Shown: piece by piece, positions 1-9,823 of the stretch
Numbering within the stretch: the first letter of the stretch is position 1
How the letters are laid out: each line of letters starts with the position of its first letter
From: Micromonospora coerulea
GTDB lineage: Bacteria; Actinomycetota; Actinomycetes; Mycobacteriales; Micromonosporaceae
Reading direction: 5' to 3'
Length of the DNA stretch: 64,000 nt
Assembly: GCF_016598485.1 (NCBI RefSeq)
Contig: NZ_JAEMUW010000005.1
Span: 244,034-308,033, forward strand
Made by a program: the position numbers and the translations under genes
The notes under the pieces: generated by a model
What the model was told of the DNA's origin: nothing
Databases searched by the model: none
The model's input: only the letters and a program-made list of their open reading frames with translations

Positions 1-1296
1 TTCGACGATCATGCCGGCGCCGACGGTGCGGTTGGTCGACTCGTCGATGATGACGAAACCGCCGGTGGTGCGGTTGCGCCGGTACTCGTCCGCCAGCAGC
101 GGCACCGTCGTCCGCAGCCGGACCCGGCCGATCTCGTTCAGCCTCAGCTCACCGGCCGACTCGTCCCGGTGCAGCGAGTTGACGTCCAGCCGGTAGTGCA
201 GGCCACGGACGATCGCCCGCGCCGAACGGGTGGTGTGCTTGATGGCGTACCGGCCGCCGACCTGGAGCGGGCGGCTCTCGTCCATCCAGCAGACCATCGC
301 CTCGATGTCCTGCGCCACCGTCGGGGCGTTGTGCGGCCGGCAGATCATGTCGCCGCGCGAGATGTCGATCTCGTCGGTCAGCCGCACCGTCACCGACATC
401 GGCGGGAACGCCTCGTCCACCGGACCGTCCGCCGTCTCCACCGAGGCGATCCGACTGGTGAAGCCGGACGGCAGCACCATCACCTCGTCGCCCGGCTTCA
501 GCACCCCGGAGGCCACCTGGCCGGCGTAGCCCCGGTAGTCGGTGACCGTGGTGGACTGCGGCCGGATCACGTACTGCACCGGAAACCGCACGTCGACCAG
601 GTTGCGGTCGGACGCGATGTGCACCCGCTCCAGGTGGTGCAGCAGCGACGGCCCCTCGTACCAGGGCATGTTCTCCGAGCGGGAGACGATGTTGTCGCCC
701 CGCAGCGCGGAGATCGGCACCACGGTCAGGTCCGGCACGTCGAGCTTCGCGGCGAACGCGGTGAACTCGTCCGCGATCCGCTCGAACACCTCCTGCGACC
801 AGTCGACCAGGTCCATCTTGTTGACGCAGAGGACCAGGTGCGGCACCCGCAGCAGCGAGCAGAGGAAGGCGTGCCGGCGGGACTGCTCCACCAGGCCCTT
901 GCGGGCGTCCACCAGGATCAGCGCCAGGTCGGCGGTGGAGGCGCCGGTGACCATGTTCCGGGTGTACTGGATGTGCCCCGGGGTGTCGGCGATGATGAAC
1001 TTCCGCCGCGGGGTGGCGAAGTAGCGGTACGCCACGTCGATGGTGATGCCCTGCTCCCGCTCGGCCCGCAGGCCGTCGGTGAGCAGCGCCAGGTTGGTGT
1101 ACTCGTCACCCCGGGCCGCGCTGACCGCCTCCACGGCGGCGAGCTGGTCGGTGAAGAGGGACTTCGTGTCGTACAGCAGCCGACCGATCAGGGTCGACTT
1201 GCCGTCGTCGACGCTGCCCGCGGTGGCGAACCGCAGCAGGTCCATCGGCCGGGCCGACGCGTCGACCTCGGCCGGCGCAAAGGTCTCGACGCTCAT
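1..1296 (-). CDS. cysN: Sulfate adenylyltransferase large subunit CysN (partial, C-terminus off the window)
   Basis: GTP-hydrolysing subunit of ATP sulfurylase, which works with CysD to make adenosine 5'-phosphosulfate in sulfate assimilation. About 432 N-terminal residues are visible; the gene runs off the left edge. The P-loop GSVDDGKST is at residues 27-35, followed by the DTPGH switch motif and NKMD guanine-specificity motif of translation-factor-type GTPases. The start ATG overlaps the cysD stop (TGATGA), so the two are translationally coupled. Whether a CysC (APS kinase) domain is fused at the C-terminus cannot be seen here. Confidence 0.95.
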   Translation of the reverse strand, partial: MSVETFAPAEVDASARPMDLLRFATAGSVDDGKSTLIGRLLYDTKSLFTDQLAAVEAVSAARGDEYTNLALLTDGLRAEREQGITIDVAYRYFATPRRKFIIADTPGHIQYTRNMVTGASTADLALILVDARKGLVEQSRRHAFLCSLLRVPHLVLCVNKMDLVDWSQEVFERIADEFTAFAAKLDVPDLTVVPISALRGDNIVSRSENMPWYEGPSLLHHLERVHIASDRNLVDVRFPVQYVIRPQSTTVTDYRGYAGQVASGVLKPGDEVMVLPSGFTSRIASVETADGPVDEAFPPMSVTVRLTDEIDISRGDMICRPHNAPTVAQDIEAMVCWMDESRPLQVGGRYAIKHTTRSARAIVRGLHYRLDVNSLHRDESAGELRLNEIGRVRLRTTVPLLADEYRRNRTTGGFVIIDESTNRTVGAGMIVE

Positions 1297-2207
1297 CAGA
1301 AGTAGCCCTCTCGCTTGCGGTCCTCCATGGCGGCCTCGCTGACCCGGTCGTCGCCGCGGGTCGCGCCGCGCTCGGTGATCCGGGTGGCGGCGACCTCCTC
1401 GATCACCTTCTCCACCGTGTCGGCGTCCGAGCGGACGGCCGCGGTGCAGGAGGCGTCACCCACCGTGCGGTACCGCACCTGCGCCTTGAACCGCTCCTCG
1501 CCCGCCCGCGGGCGGAAGAACTCGTTGACCGCGTACAGCATGCCGTCCCGCTCGATCACCTCGCGCTCGTGCGCGTAGTAGATCGACGGCAGCGGGATCC
1601 GCTCCCGGGCGATGTAGTGCCAGACGTCCAACTCGGTCCAGTTGGACAGCGGGAAGATCCGGATCGACTCGCCCGGGTGGTGCCGGCCGTTGTAGAGCGA
1701 CCAGAGCTCCGGCCGCTGGTTCTTCGGGTCCCACTGGCCGAACTCGTCGCGGAAGCTGAACACCCGCTCCTTGGCCCGGGCCTTCTCCTCGTCCCGGCGG
1801 GCACCGCCGAAGAGCGCGTCGAAGCGGTGCTTCTCCACCGCCTCGAGCAGCACCGGGGTCTGGATGCGGTTGCGGGTGCCGTCCGCCGCCTCGCGGACCA
1901 TCCCCTTGGCCAGGGCCTCGGGCACGCTGGCCACGATCAGTTGCAGGCCCAGCTCGGTGACCCGCTGGTCGCGGTACTCCAGCACCTCGGGGAAGTTGTG
2001 CCCGGTGTCGACGTGCATCACCGGGAACGGGATGTTGGCCGGGGCGAAGGCCTTCTGGGCCAACCGGAGCATCACGATCGAGTCCTTGCCACCGGAGAAG
2101 AGCAGCACCGGGCGCTCCATCTCCGCGACCACCTCGCGCATCACGAAGATGCTCTCGGCCTCGAGCGCGTCGAGGTGCGAGACCTGGTACGCGGCGGGGG
2201 CGGTCAT
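1296..2207 (-). CDS. cysD: Sulfate adenylyltransferase small subunit CysD
   Basis: PP-loop ATP pyrophosphatase subunit that adenylates sulfate in complex with CysN. The PP-loop SGGKDS lies at residues 38-43 and the 303-aa length is normal. The ATG at 2207 is preferred over a longer upstream reading because it has a GAGG ribosome site just upstream and the family N-terminus (HLDALEAESI) follows at once. First gene of a cysDN operon read leftwards; the CysQ-like gene upstream on the same strand is functionally related. Confidence 0.95.
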   Translation of the reverse strand: MTAPAAYQVSHLDALEAESIFVMREVVAEMERPVLLFSGGKDSIVMLRLAQKAFAPANIPFPVMHVDTGHNFPEVLEYRDQRVTELGLQLIVASVPEALAKGMVREAADGTRNRIQTPVLLEAVEKHRFDALFGGARRDEEKARAKERVFSFRDEFGQWDPKNQRPELWSLYNGRHHPGESIRIFPLSNWTELDVWHYIARERIPLPSIYYAHEREVIERDGMLYAVNEFFRPRAGEERFKAQVRYRTVGDASCTAAVRSDADTVEKVIEEVAATRITERGATRGDDRVSEAAMEDRKREGYF

Positions 2208-2286
2208 GACACGGCCTCGATTCGCTCGGATCCGCTCATGGGGATTCCAGACCTTTCCGGTCGGACACGTGAGGAAGAACGACAGG

Positions 2287-3120
2287 TTACCCGGAATGCC
2301 GCTGCAGCGCTGCAAGCAACCGGCTGGCGAGATCCTTGCGGCAGACCAGCAGGTCGGGCAGACGCGGGTCGGCCTCGTTGTATTTCAGCGCAGAACCGTC
2401 GATCCGGGAAGCATGCAGACCGGTGGCCGTCGCCACAGCGACCGGAGCGGCCGAATCCCACTCGTACTGACCGCCGGCGTGGATGTACGCGTCGACCTCG
2501 CCCGTGACCACAGCGGCGATCTTCGCGCCCGCCGAGCCCATCGGCACCAGATGCGCGCCGACATCCGCTGCCAGATCGGTCAGGAAAACCGGCGGACGGC
2601 TACGGCTGGCCGCCAACCGGATGGTTCGCGTACCGGCCGAGGTCGCCGCCTCCAGCGTCATCGGCGGGTACGCCGGCGGGTAGTCCGTGCCCAGCACCCG
2701 GTGCTGCGCCGGCAGCCCCACCGCGCCCGCGATGAGGCCGTGCGGGGTCGGCGCCTGGCGCGCCCAGAGCGCCACGTGCACCGCCCAGTCCGAGCGCCCC
2801 TCCTCGGCGAACTCCCGGGTGCCGTCCAACGGGTCGATGATCCAGACCCGGTCGGCGTTCAGCCGGGACACCGCATCGGTGCTCACCTCGGCCGCCCAGG
2901 CCAGCCGGGAACCCTCGTCCTCCTCGGAGAGGACCGCGTCCGCCGGCCGCCACTTCGCCAGCTCGGTCCGGATCAGGTCGTGCGAGACCTTGTCCCCGGC
3001 CGACTTCAACGCCCCCGCGTCCGCGAAGCCCAGCTCCGACCGCAGGTTCACCAGCGCCTGCCCGGCCCGCGCCGCCAACCACCGGGCGAACGCGCCGTCG
3101 ATCATCGGTGGACTGCCCAT
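2287..3120 (-). CDS. cysQ: 3'(2'),5'-bisphosphate nucleotidase / inositol monophosphatase family (CysQ-like)
   Basis: Mg-dependent phosphatase of the FIG/IMPase superfamily, expected to hydrolyse PAP, the by-product of sulfate assimilation. Visible metal-site motifs are SEED (65-68), DPLDGT (96-101) and a C-terminal YEWDSAAP segment; 277 aa is typical. It sits 79 nt upstream of cysD on the same strand, which supports a sulfur role over inositol phosphate hydrolysis. A second in-frame ATG a few codons in could be the true start. Confidence 0.85.
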   Translation of the reverse strand: MGSPPMIDGAFARWLAARAGQALVNLRSELGFADAGALKSAGDKVSHDLIRTELAKWRPADAVLSEEDEGSRLAWAAEVSTDAVSRLNADRVWIIDPLDGTREFAEEGRSDWAVHVALWARQAPTPHGLIAGAVGLPAQHRVLGTDYPPAYPPMTLEAATSAGTRTIRLAASRSRPPVFLTDLAADVGAHLVPMGSAGAKIAAVVTGEVDAYIHAGGQYEWDSAAPVAVATATGLHASRIDGSALKYNEADPRLPDLLVCRKDLASRLLAALQRHSG

Positions 3121-3224
3121 GTACCGCTCCCGTCGCCCGCCGCGACCCGCGTCGTCGGCTGTCGCACGCCAGAAGGCGCAGACTATCGGCCGGAACCGGG
3201 CGGTCCGCGTACGCCCCGCCCGGG

Positions 3225-3815
3225 TCAGCCGCCGTGGTAGAGGTTCTGCGTCGGCTCCACGCCCCGGGTGACCACCGACTCCACCACGTCCGCCGCGCGG
3301 TCGACCAGGAACTCCAGCTCCTTGCGCTCCACCGCGGAGAAGTCCGACAGCACGTAGTCGGCCGGGTCCTGCCGCCCCGGCGGCCGGCCGATGCCGAACC
3401 GCACCCGGACGTACTCCTTGGTGCCCAGTGACTTCGACATCGAGCGCAGGCCGTTGTGCCCGCCCTCGCCGCCGCCGCACTTGACCCGCAGCTGGCCGTA
3501 CGGGATGTCCAGCTCGTCGTGCACCGCGATCACCTGGGCCGGCGGGATCTTGTGGAACTGCGCCAGCGCGACGACCGGGCCACCGGAGAGGTTCATGTAC
3601 GTCAGCGGCTTCATCAGCACCAGCTTCGGGCCGCCGAAGCCGAGCCGCCCCTCGGCGACCTCGGCCACGGCGCGCTTGTGCCGGCCGAACCTGCCGCCCA
3701 ACCGGCCGGCGAGCAGCTCCGCCACCATGAAGCCGACGTTGTGCCGGTTACCGGCGTACTCCCGACCGGGGTTGCCCAGGCCGACCACCAGCCACGGCCC
3801 CGCCTCGTCCGTCAC
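3225..3815 (-). CDS. pth: Peptidyl-tRNA hydrolase
   Basis: Releases tRNA from prematurely dropped peptidyl-tRNA. Family signatures are GLGNPG (12-17), catalytic His25 in RHNVG, MNLSGG and HDELD. GTG at 3815 is taken as start because a GGAGGGG ribosome site lies just upstream; the product is 196 aa. It lies downstream of rplY, an order common in actinobacteria, with a hairpin between them. Confidence 0.95.
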   Translation of the reverse strand: MTDEAGPWLVVGLGNPGREYAGNRHNVGFMVAELLAGRLGGRFGRHKRAVAEVAEGRLGFGGPKLVLMKPLTYMNLSGGPVVALAQFHKIPPAQVIAVHDELDIPYGQLRVKCGGGEGGHNGLRSMSKSLGTKEYVRVRFGIGRPPGRQDPADYVLSDFSAVERKELEFLVDRAADVVESVVTRGVEPTQNLYHGG

Positions 3816-3925
3816 GCCACGCCCCTCCCGCTCCCGGCGCGCCCGCGCCGACCCAGCATCGCGCTCCGGCGGCACCCGCCGGGCGGGACGCGCCGCCGGC
3901 AGCCGGCAGCCGTCCCGATACGCCG

Positions 3926-3956
3926 ACAGGCGCCCCCGAAACCCGGGAGCGCCTGC
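3926..3956 (-). terminator. Hairpin between rplY and pth
   Basis: Inverted repeat CAGGCGC ... GCGCCTG with an additional CCCG/CGGG inner pairing, just beyond the rplY stop on the minus strand. No clear T-run, as usual for high-GC actinobacteria; attenuation or mRNA stabilisation is equally possible. Confidence 0.45.
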
Positions 3957-3975
3957 CGCACAGCTTGCGGACCGA

Positions 3976-4683
3976 TCAGGCCTCGGTCTTGGCCTCGGCG
4001 GTCTCCTCGCCCCCGGCGGTGGCCGGCTCGCCGACCTCGGCGCCCTCGGCACCCACGGCGGTCTCCTCGCCGACCCCGGCCTCGACCTCCTGGTCGGCGA
4101 CCTCGACCTCGGGGAGGGTGGCCTCGAGCTGCTCGGCGGTCGGGGCGGCGGTGACCGACGCGACCGCGAGCTCCGGCTCGACGGCCAGCTCGACACCGGC
4201 CGGGAGCTGCACGTCGGCGGCGGTCACCTGGGTGCCGGCCGCCAGGCCCTCGATCGAGGCCTCCAGGTGGTCCGGCACCTTGGTGGCGTCGGCGGTCACC
4301 GAGAGGGTGTCGTGGTCGTGCACGATCAGGGTGTCCCTCGCGGCCTCACCGGTCAGCTGGACCGGGACGTCGACGGTGACCGTCTCGCCGCGGCGGACCA
4401 GCAGCAGGTCGACGTGCTCGAAGGTGTCCTTGATCGGGTCACGCTGGATGGCCTTCGGCAGCGCCAGCACCTGGGTGCCGTCGCTCACCTCGATCGCGAA
4501 GAGCTGGTTGGCGCCACCCTTGCGGATCGCGGCGGCGAAGTCACGCGCCGGAAGCGCGATGTGCTTGGGCTTCTCGCCGTGGCCGTACAGCACGGCGGGC
4601 ACCTTGCCGGCCCGGCGGGTACGACGGGCACCACCCTTGCCGAACTCGGTACGGGGCTCGGCGCTGATCTTTACCTCGGACAC
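3976..4683 (-). CDS. rplY: 50S ribosomal protein L25/general stress protein Ctc
   Basis: 5S rRNA-binding ribosomal protein of the long (TL5/CTC) form. The N-terminal L25 domain is followed by the beta-rich CTC domain and an Ala/Glu-rich acidic tail of about 45 residues. GTG at 4683 gives the family start ([11 protein letters not shown]) and has an AGGAG site 9 nt upstream; a longer reading to 4764 lacks support. 235 aa. Confidence 0.92.
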   Translation of the reverse strand: MSEVKISAEPRTEFGKGGARRTRRAGKVPAVLYGHGEKPKHIALPARDFAAAIRKGGANQLFAIEVSDGTQVLALPKAIQRDPIKDTFEHVDLLLVRRGETVTVDVPVQLTGEAARDTLIVHDHDTLSVTADATKVPDHLEASIEGLAAGTQVTAADVQLPAGVELAVEPELAVASVTAAPTAEQLEATLPEVEVADQEVEAGVGEETAVGAEGAEVGEPATAGGEETAEAKTEA

Positions 4684-4902
4684 GGGGAAACTCCTGATGC
4701 TTCGCTGCGGCGGCTTGTCGTCTTGCGGTGCTGGGCGAGGGGCTCGCTGGGGCTCATGCGTCATGAACGACTGCCCGGAGCACCGCGTCGATGACGGCGC
4801 CTCCGTGCGGTGCTTTTCAGCGGCCCGCCGGGCACCCTCGCCGTGGCAACCGCACCAGTCTACCCGAGGGATTTCCGAACTCTCCGGCAGTCCCCCACCT
4901 CA

Positions 4903-4936
4903 CCGTTCCCGTCGGCTCGTGAGCCGACGGGAACGG
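4903..4936 (-). terminator. Strong hairpin terminator after prs
   Basis: Perfect 16-bp inverted repeat (CCGTTCCCGTCGGCTC, 2-nt loop, complement) about 33 nt past the prs stop on the minus strand. It likely ends prs/glmU transcripts before rplY. Confidence 0.75.
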
Positions 4937-4968
4937 CACGGGCGCGGCACTCGGCGCCGCGCGGAAGA

Positions 4969-5949
4969 TCAGCTCAGGCCACCGAAGAGGGTGGTCACCG
5001 AACCGTCGTCGAAGACCTCCCGGATCGCCCGGGCCAGCAGCGGCGCGATCGACAGCACGGTGAGCTTGTCGAGCTGCTTCTCCGGCGTGATCGGCAGGGT
5101 GTTGGTCACCACGACCTCGCTGATCGGGCTGTTCTTCAACCGCTCGGTCGCCGGGTCCGAGAGCAGGGCGTGGGTGGCGGCGACGACGATCTCGGCGGCG
5201 CCGGACTCCTTCAGGATGTCGGCGGCCCGGGTGATCGTGCCACCGGTGTCGATCATGTCGTCGACGATCAGGCAGACCCGGCCCTCGACCTCGCCGACCA
5301 CCCGGTTCGCCACCACCTGGTTCGGCTTCATCGGGTCCCGCGTCTTGTGGATGAACGCCAGCGGGCAACCGCCCATCCGGTCCGTCCAGCGCTCGGCCAC
5401 CCGCACCCGGCCGGAGTCCGGCGCGACCACCGTCATCGGCCGGCCCGCGTACTTGCGCTCCATGTACTCGGCCAGCACGTCCATCGCGAAGAGGTGGTCC
5501 ACCGGGCCGTCGAAGAAGCCCTGGATCTGCGCGGTGTGCAGGTCCACGGTGAGGATCCGGTTCGCCCCGGCCGTCTTCAGCAGGTCGGCCACCAGCCGGG
5601 CCGAGATCGGCTCCCGGCCACGGTGCTTCTTGTCCTGCCGCGCGTACGGGTAGAACGGCAGCACCACGGTGATCCGCTTCGCCGAACCACGCTTCAACGC
5701 GTCGATCATGATCAGGGTCTCCATGACCCAGGTGTTGACCCCGTGCGTCACGGACTGCACCACGAAGGCGTCCGAACCACGCACGGAGTCCTTGAACCGT
5801 ACGAAGATCTCGCCGTTGGCGAAGTCGTACGCGTCGGCCGGCGTCGGCGCCACGCCGAGCACCTCACCGATCTCCTTGGCCAGCTCCGGAAAGCCACGTC
5901 CGGAAAAGAGCATCAGGCTCTTGCGGTTTTCGGCGACGATGCTGCCCAT
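4969..5949 (-). CDS. prs: Ribose-phosphate pyrophosphokinase (PRPP synthetase)
   Basis: Makes PRPP from ribose 5-phosphate and ATP for nucleotide, His and Trp synthesis. Motifs include the N-terminal LFSGRGFPELA segment, the DLHT metal-binding motif and the PRPP-binding loop VDDMIDTGGT. 326 aa is normal for class I enzymes. Directly downstream of glmU, the conserved bacterial glmU-prs order. Confidence 0.96.
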   Translation of the reverse strand: MGSIVAENRKSLMLFSGRGFPELAKEIGEVLGVAPTPADAYDFANGEIFVRFKDSVRGSDAFVVQSVTHGVNTWVMETLIMIDALKRGSAKRITVVLPFYPYARQDKKHRGREPISARLVADLLKTAGANRILTVDLHTAQIQGFFDGPVDHLFAMDVLAEYMERKYAGRPMTVVAPDSGRVRVAERWTDRMGGCPLAFIHKTRDPMKPNQVVANRVVGEVEGRVCLIVDDMIDTGGTITRAADILKESGAAEIVVAATHALLSDPATERLKNSPISEVVVTNTLPITPEKQLDKLTVLSIAPLLARAIREVFDDGSVTTLFGGLS

Positions 5950-6002
5950 GGGCCCGTCTGCTCCCGTATGTCGGTGGTTCCCGGCGGCGGTGGAGCCGGG
6001 GA

Positions 6003-7538
6003 CTATTCGGTTGCAGTATCCCCCGCGGTCGCCGGTCCGCTCACGGTCTCCGCGCCCTCGTGCATTGGCTCACCTTCGCTTGCGGCGGACGCCTCGACCG
6101 ACGCACCCTCAGCCGCCGCCCGGGCCCGCTCAGCCGCCGCGGCCGACGCCGTACCGGCCCGCTTGCGGGCCACCCAGCCCTCGATGGCGCGCTGCGGCGC
6201 CCGGGTCACCCCGAGGGCGCCCGCTGGGACATCCTGGCTGATCGCGCTGCCCGCCGCCACGTACGCCCCCGCGCCCACCTCGACCGGCGCGATCAGGCTG
6301 GTGTCGCAGCCGATGAAGGCCGCCTCGCCGATGACGGTGCGGTTCTTGTTCACCCCGTCGTAGTTCACGAAGATCGTCGCCGCGCCGATGTTCGCCTTCG
6401 CCCCGATCGTCGCGTCACCCACGTACGACAGGTGCGGCACCTTCGCGCCCACGCCGATCTCGGAGTTCTTCACCTCGACGAAGGTGCCCACCTTCGACTT
6501 CTCGGCCAGCCGGGCCGCCGGCCGCAGGTACGCGTACGGCCCCACGGTGGCCCGCGGGCCGACCTCGGCGCCGACCGCGTGGCTGCGCAGCACGGTGGCG
6601 CCCTCGCCCACGGTGGTGTCGATCAGCGTCACGTCCGGCCCGACCACCGCGCCGGCGCCGACCACCGTCGCGCCCTGCAGCTGGGTGTTCTGATCGATCA
6701 CCGCGTCCCGCTCGACGGTCACCGTCACGTCGATCCAGGTGGTGTACGGATCGAGGATGCTCACCCCGGTGCGCAGCCAACCTTCGTTGACCCGGTCGCG
6801 CAGCAGCCGGCGCAGCGCGGCCAGCTCGACCCGGTCGTTGCAGCCCAGCGTCTCCACGTGGTCGGCCGCGACGTGCACCGCGACCGGCTCGCCGGCGTCC
6901 CGCAGCAGGCCGAAGACGTCGGTCAGGTACTCCTCGCCCTGGTCGTTGTCGGTGGAGAGCTTGCCCAGCGCGTCGCGCAGCCGCGCGGCGTCGAAGGCGT
7001 AGATGCCCGCGTTGATCTCCCGCAGCGCGCGCTGCTCCGGGGTGGCGTCGCGCTCCTCGACGATCTGCGCCAGCCGGCCGGCGGTGTCCCGCACGATCCG
7101 GCCCAGGCCGGTCGGGTCGGGCACCTCGGCGGCCAGCACGGTCGCCGCGGCACCCGCGGCCTCGTGCGCCTCGACCAGGGCGGTCACGGTCTCCGGCCGC
7201 AGCAGCGGCACGTCCCCGTTGATCACCACGACGGTGCCGGTGGCGTCCGGCGCGGCCTCCAGGGCGATCCGGACCGCGTGCCCGGTGCCGAGCTGCTGCG
7301 CCTGGAGCACCGGGGTGGCCTCCGGGGCCACCTCGGCCAGGTGCCCGCGGACCTGGTCGGCGCCGTGCCCGATCACCACCACGGTGCGGTCCGCGCGCAG
7401 CGGCGCGGCCGCGCCCAGCACGTGGCCCAGCAGGGTACGACCGAGCAGTGGGTGCAGCACCTTGGGCAGCGACGACTTCATCCGCTTGCCCTCACCGGCG
7501 GCGAGCACGACGACAGTGCGGGGGTGGGGCTCGGACAC
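6003..7538 (-). CDS. glmU: Bifunctional UDP-GlcNAc pyrophosphorylase / glucosamine-1-phosphate acetyltransferase
   Basis: Produces UDP-GlcNAc for peptidoglycan. N-terminal nucleotidyltransferase domain with LAAGEGKRM near residue 12, then a left-handed beta-helix acetyltransferase domain rich in hexapeptide repeats and ending in a roughly 50-residue Ala/Glu-rich tail. GTG at 7538 starts at the family N-terminus (VSEPHPRTVVVLAAGEG); upstream extension reads through non-conserved sequence toward the tRNA gene. 511 aa. Confidence 0.95.
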   Translation of the reverse strand: MSEPHPRTVVVLAAGEGKRMKSSLPKVLHPLLGRTLLGHVLGAAAPLRADRTVVVIGHGADQVRGHLAEVAPEATPVLQAQQLGTGHAVRIALEAAPDATGTVVVINGDVPLLRPETVTALVEAHEAAGAAATVLAAEVPDPTGLGRIVRDTAGRLAQIVEERDATPEQRALREINAGIYAFDAARLRDALGKLSTDNDQGEEYLTDVFGLLRDAGEPVAVHVAADHVETLGCNDRVELAALRRLLRDRVNEGWLRTGVSILDPYTTWIDVTVTVERDAVIDQNTQLQGATVVGAGAVVGPDVTLIDTTVGEGATVLRSHAVGAEVGPRATVGPYAYLRPAARLAEKSKVGTFVEVKNSEIGVGAKVPHLSYVGDATIGAKANIGAATIFVNYDGVNKNRTVIGEAAFIGCDTSLIAPVEVGAGAYVAAGSAISQDVPAGALGVTRAPQRAIEGWVARKRAGTASAAAAERARAAAEGASVEASAASEGEPMHEGAETVSGPATAGDTATE

Positions 7539-7646
7539 GACGTGGCTCCCGTCGGGACGGCGACAGTCTCGCGGCCATGCTAACCACGCGGCTCGGAACG
7601 CTCGCCCGTTACCCCGCTCAGACAGCATCCGGGCGCAGTAGGAAAG

Positions 7647-7718
7647 CTCGGCCGCCAGGGTTCGAACCTGAAACACGGGTACCAAAGACCCGGGTGTTGC
7701 CAATTACACCACGGCCGA
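7647..7718 (-). tRNA. tRNA-Gln(TTG)
   Basis: Full cloverleaf on the minus strand: 7-bp acceptor stem TCGGCCG/CGGCCGA, anticodon stem CGGGT/ACCCG with loop CTTTGGT (anticodon TTG), and T-loop GGTTCGAACC. CCA is not encoded. It lies upstream of glmU on the same strand. Confidence 0.95.
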
Positions 7719-7938
7719 AGGGTCTTCCACAGCTTAGCGCCTCGGCTTCAGCCCTTGGCCGCTCGCATCGTGGCGCCCGGCCGCCACCAGGCCATCCACC
7801 ACGTCTTCCAGCCAGACCCACTCGTACGCGACACACGCGCCTTCGCCTGCTCCATTCACGATCCACTCTCTGCCGGGTGATCTAGCAGGCCCCCGGTTAC
7901 GGTGACGTTGGCGTAGCCCATCCGCTCTGGGAGGTGCC

Positions 7939-8931
7939 ATGTCGACCGCCCTCACCGACCCGAACGCCATTGGCCCGAAGCCGCTGACCCAGGGCCACCA
8001 GTCCCGGGGCATCCTGATCGCCCTCTGGGCCTTCGTGGTCGTCCCGTTCCTCGCCCTGCTCGCCGCCGTGCCGGTCGCCTGGGGCGGCTGGTTGAGCTGG
8101 ACCGACATCGCCGTGGCCGGCTTCTGGTACGTGCTGTCCGGGCTCGGCATCACCGTCGGCTACCACCGCTACTTCACCCACGGCTCCTTCAAGGCCAAGC
8201 CCTGGCTGCGGGTGGCGTTGGCCGTCGCCGGCTCGTTCGCCGTCCAGGGCGAGATCATCCAGTGGGTCGCCGACCACCGTCGCCACCACGCCTTCTCCGA
8301 CCTTGAGGGCGACCCGCACTCGCCGTGGCGGTTCGGGGAGAGCGTCGGCGGGCTGGCCAAGGGGATGTTCCACGCCCACGTCGGCTGGCTGTTCAACCGG
8401 GAACTCTCCAACCGCGAGCGGTTCGCCCCGGACCTGCTCGCCGACCCGGCGACCCGGCGGGTCGACCGGTTCTTCCCGCTGCTGGTGGCGGTCTCGCTGC
8501 TCGGGCCGGCGGCGATGGGCGGGCTGCTCACCTGGTCGTGGCCGGGCGCGCTCACCGCGCTCTTCTGGGGCGGGCTGGTCCGGGTCGCGCTGCTGCACCA
8601 CGTCACCTGGTCGATCAACTCGGTCTGCCACGTCTACGGCGAGCGCCCGTTCGCCGTACGCCAGGGCGACCGGGCGTCGAACTTCTGGCCGCTGGCGGTC
8701 CTGTCGTTCGGGGAGAGCTGGCACAACCTGCACCACGCCGAGCCGACCAGCGCCCGACACGGGGTGCTGCGCGGCCAGATCGACATGTCCGCCCGGGTGA
8801 TCTGGCTGCTGGAGAAGGCCGGCGCCGCCTGGGCGGTGCGCTGGCCCAGGCCGGAGCGCATCACGGCGAAGCTGGTCGGGCCCGACCGGGCCACCGGCTG
8901 GCGGGGAGGCGCCGGACCAGGGCGCGGCTGA
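7939..8931 (+). CDS. Membrane acyl-CoA (fatty acid) desaturase
   Basis: Di-iron membrane desaturase that introduces a cis double bond into acyl chains. The three His boxes are intact: HRYFTH, HRRHH and HNLHH, set between hydrophobic spans. 330 aa. GGGAGG lies just ahead of the ATG. A TetR regulator follows on the same strand after about 190 nt and may control it, although this is inferred from position only. Confidence 0.9.
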   Translation: MSTALTDPNAIGPKPLTQGHQSRGILIALWAFVVVPFLALLAAVPVAWGGWLSWTDIAVAGFWYVLSGLGITVGYHRYFTHGSFKAKPWLRVALAVAGSFAVQGEIIQWVADHRRHHAFSDLEGDPHSPWRFGESVGGLAKGMFHAHVGWLFNRELSNRERFAPDLLADPATRRVDRFFPLLVAVSLLGPAAMGGLLTWSWPGALTALFWGGLVRVALLHHVTWSINSVCHVYGERPFAVRQGDRASNFWPLAVLSFGESWHNLHHAEPTSARHGVLRGQIDMSARVIWLLEKAGAAWAVRWPRPERITAKLVGPDRATGWRGGAGPGRG

Positions 8932-9122
8932 GCCGGAGCGGTGAAACCGGTCGGTGCGTGTCGGGGTCGCCTGGCAGGATGACCGGGTGATCGAGCTTGA
9001 GCGCCGCCGACCGGCAGGACGGCCTGGCGGCCCGTCCGGCGCCGCCGCGTAGCCGGCGGGGCCACGACATGAGCACCCGGATCCCACGGCAGGGCGTCAC
9101 TGAGCGCCAGCGAGGTGACGAG

Positions 9123-9809
9123 ATGACCGACATTCCCGGCAACGACGCCAGCTCCGCCAGACGGCGGGCCGTCCCGGCGCCGAAGTCCTCCTCCCGGGTA
9201 CGGATGTCCGCGGCGCAGCGCCGCGAGCAGCTGATCTCGATCGCCCGGCAGCTCTTCGCCGAGCGGGGCTTCGACGCCACCTCGATCGAGGAGGTGGCGG
9301 CCCGGGCCCGGGTCTCCAAGCCGGTGATCTACGAGCACTTCGGCGGCAAGGAGGGGCTCTACGCGGTGGTGGTGGACCGGGAGGTCCGGTCGCTGCTGGA
9401 GCGGATCACCTCCGCGCTGACGGCGGGACACCCCCGGGAGTTGCTGGAGCAGGCGGCGCTGACCCTGCTGACGTACATCGAGGAGGAGACCAGCGGGTTC
9501 CGGGTGCTGGTCCGGGAGTCGCCGCTGATGTCGGCGACGGGGAACTTCAGCAGCGTGATGAACGACGTCGCGCACCAGGTGGAGCACATCCTGGGCGCCG
9601 AGTTCTCCAGCCGGGGTTACGACCCCAAGCTGGCTGAGCTCTACTCGCAGGCGCTGGTGGGCATGGTGGCGTTGATCGGCCGCTGGTGGCTGGAGGTGCG
9701 CAAGCCGCGCAAGGAAGTGGTCGCGGCGCACCTGGTGAACCTGGCCTGGAACGGGCTGTCGCACCTGGAGGCCAAGCCGGGCCTGATCACGGTCCGCAAG
9801 CCGGGCTGA
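9123..9809 (+). CDS. TetR family transcriptional regulator
   Basis: N-terminal TetR helix-turn-helix (REQLISIARQLFAERGF ... SKPVIYEHFGGKEGLY) followed by an all-helical ligand-binding half. ATG 9123 has GAGGTGACGAG upstream; an alternative ATG at 9069 would add 18 residues. It lies downstream of the desaturase, a common arrangement for lipid-responsive repressors, but the ligand is unknown. Confidence 0.88.
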   Translation: MTDIPGNDASSARRRAVPAPKSSSRVRMSAAQRREQLISIARQLFAERGFDATSIEEVAARARVSKPVIYEHFGGKEGLYAVVVDREVRSLLERITSALTAGHPRELLEQAALTLLTYIEEETSGFRVLVRESPLMSATGNFSSVMNDVAHQVEHILGAEFSSRGYDPKLAELYSQALVGMVALIGRWWLEVRKPRKEVVAAHLVNLAWNGLSHLEAKPGLITVRKPG

Positions 9810-9823
9810 CCGCCCGGCGGGGT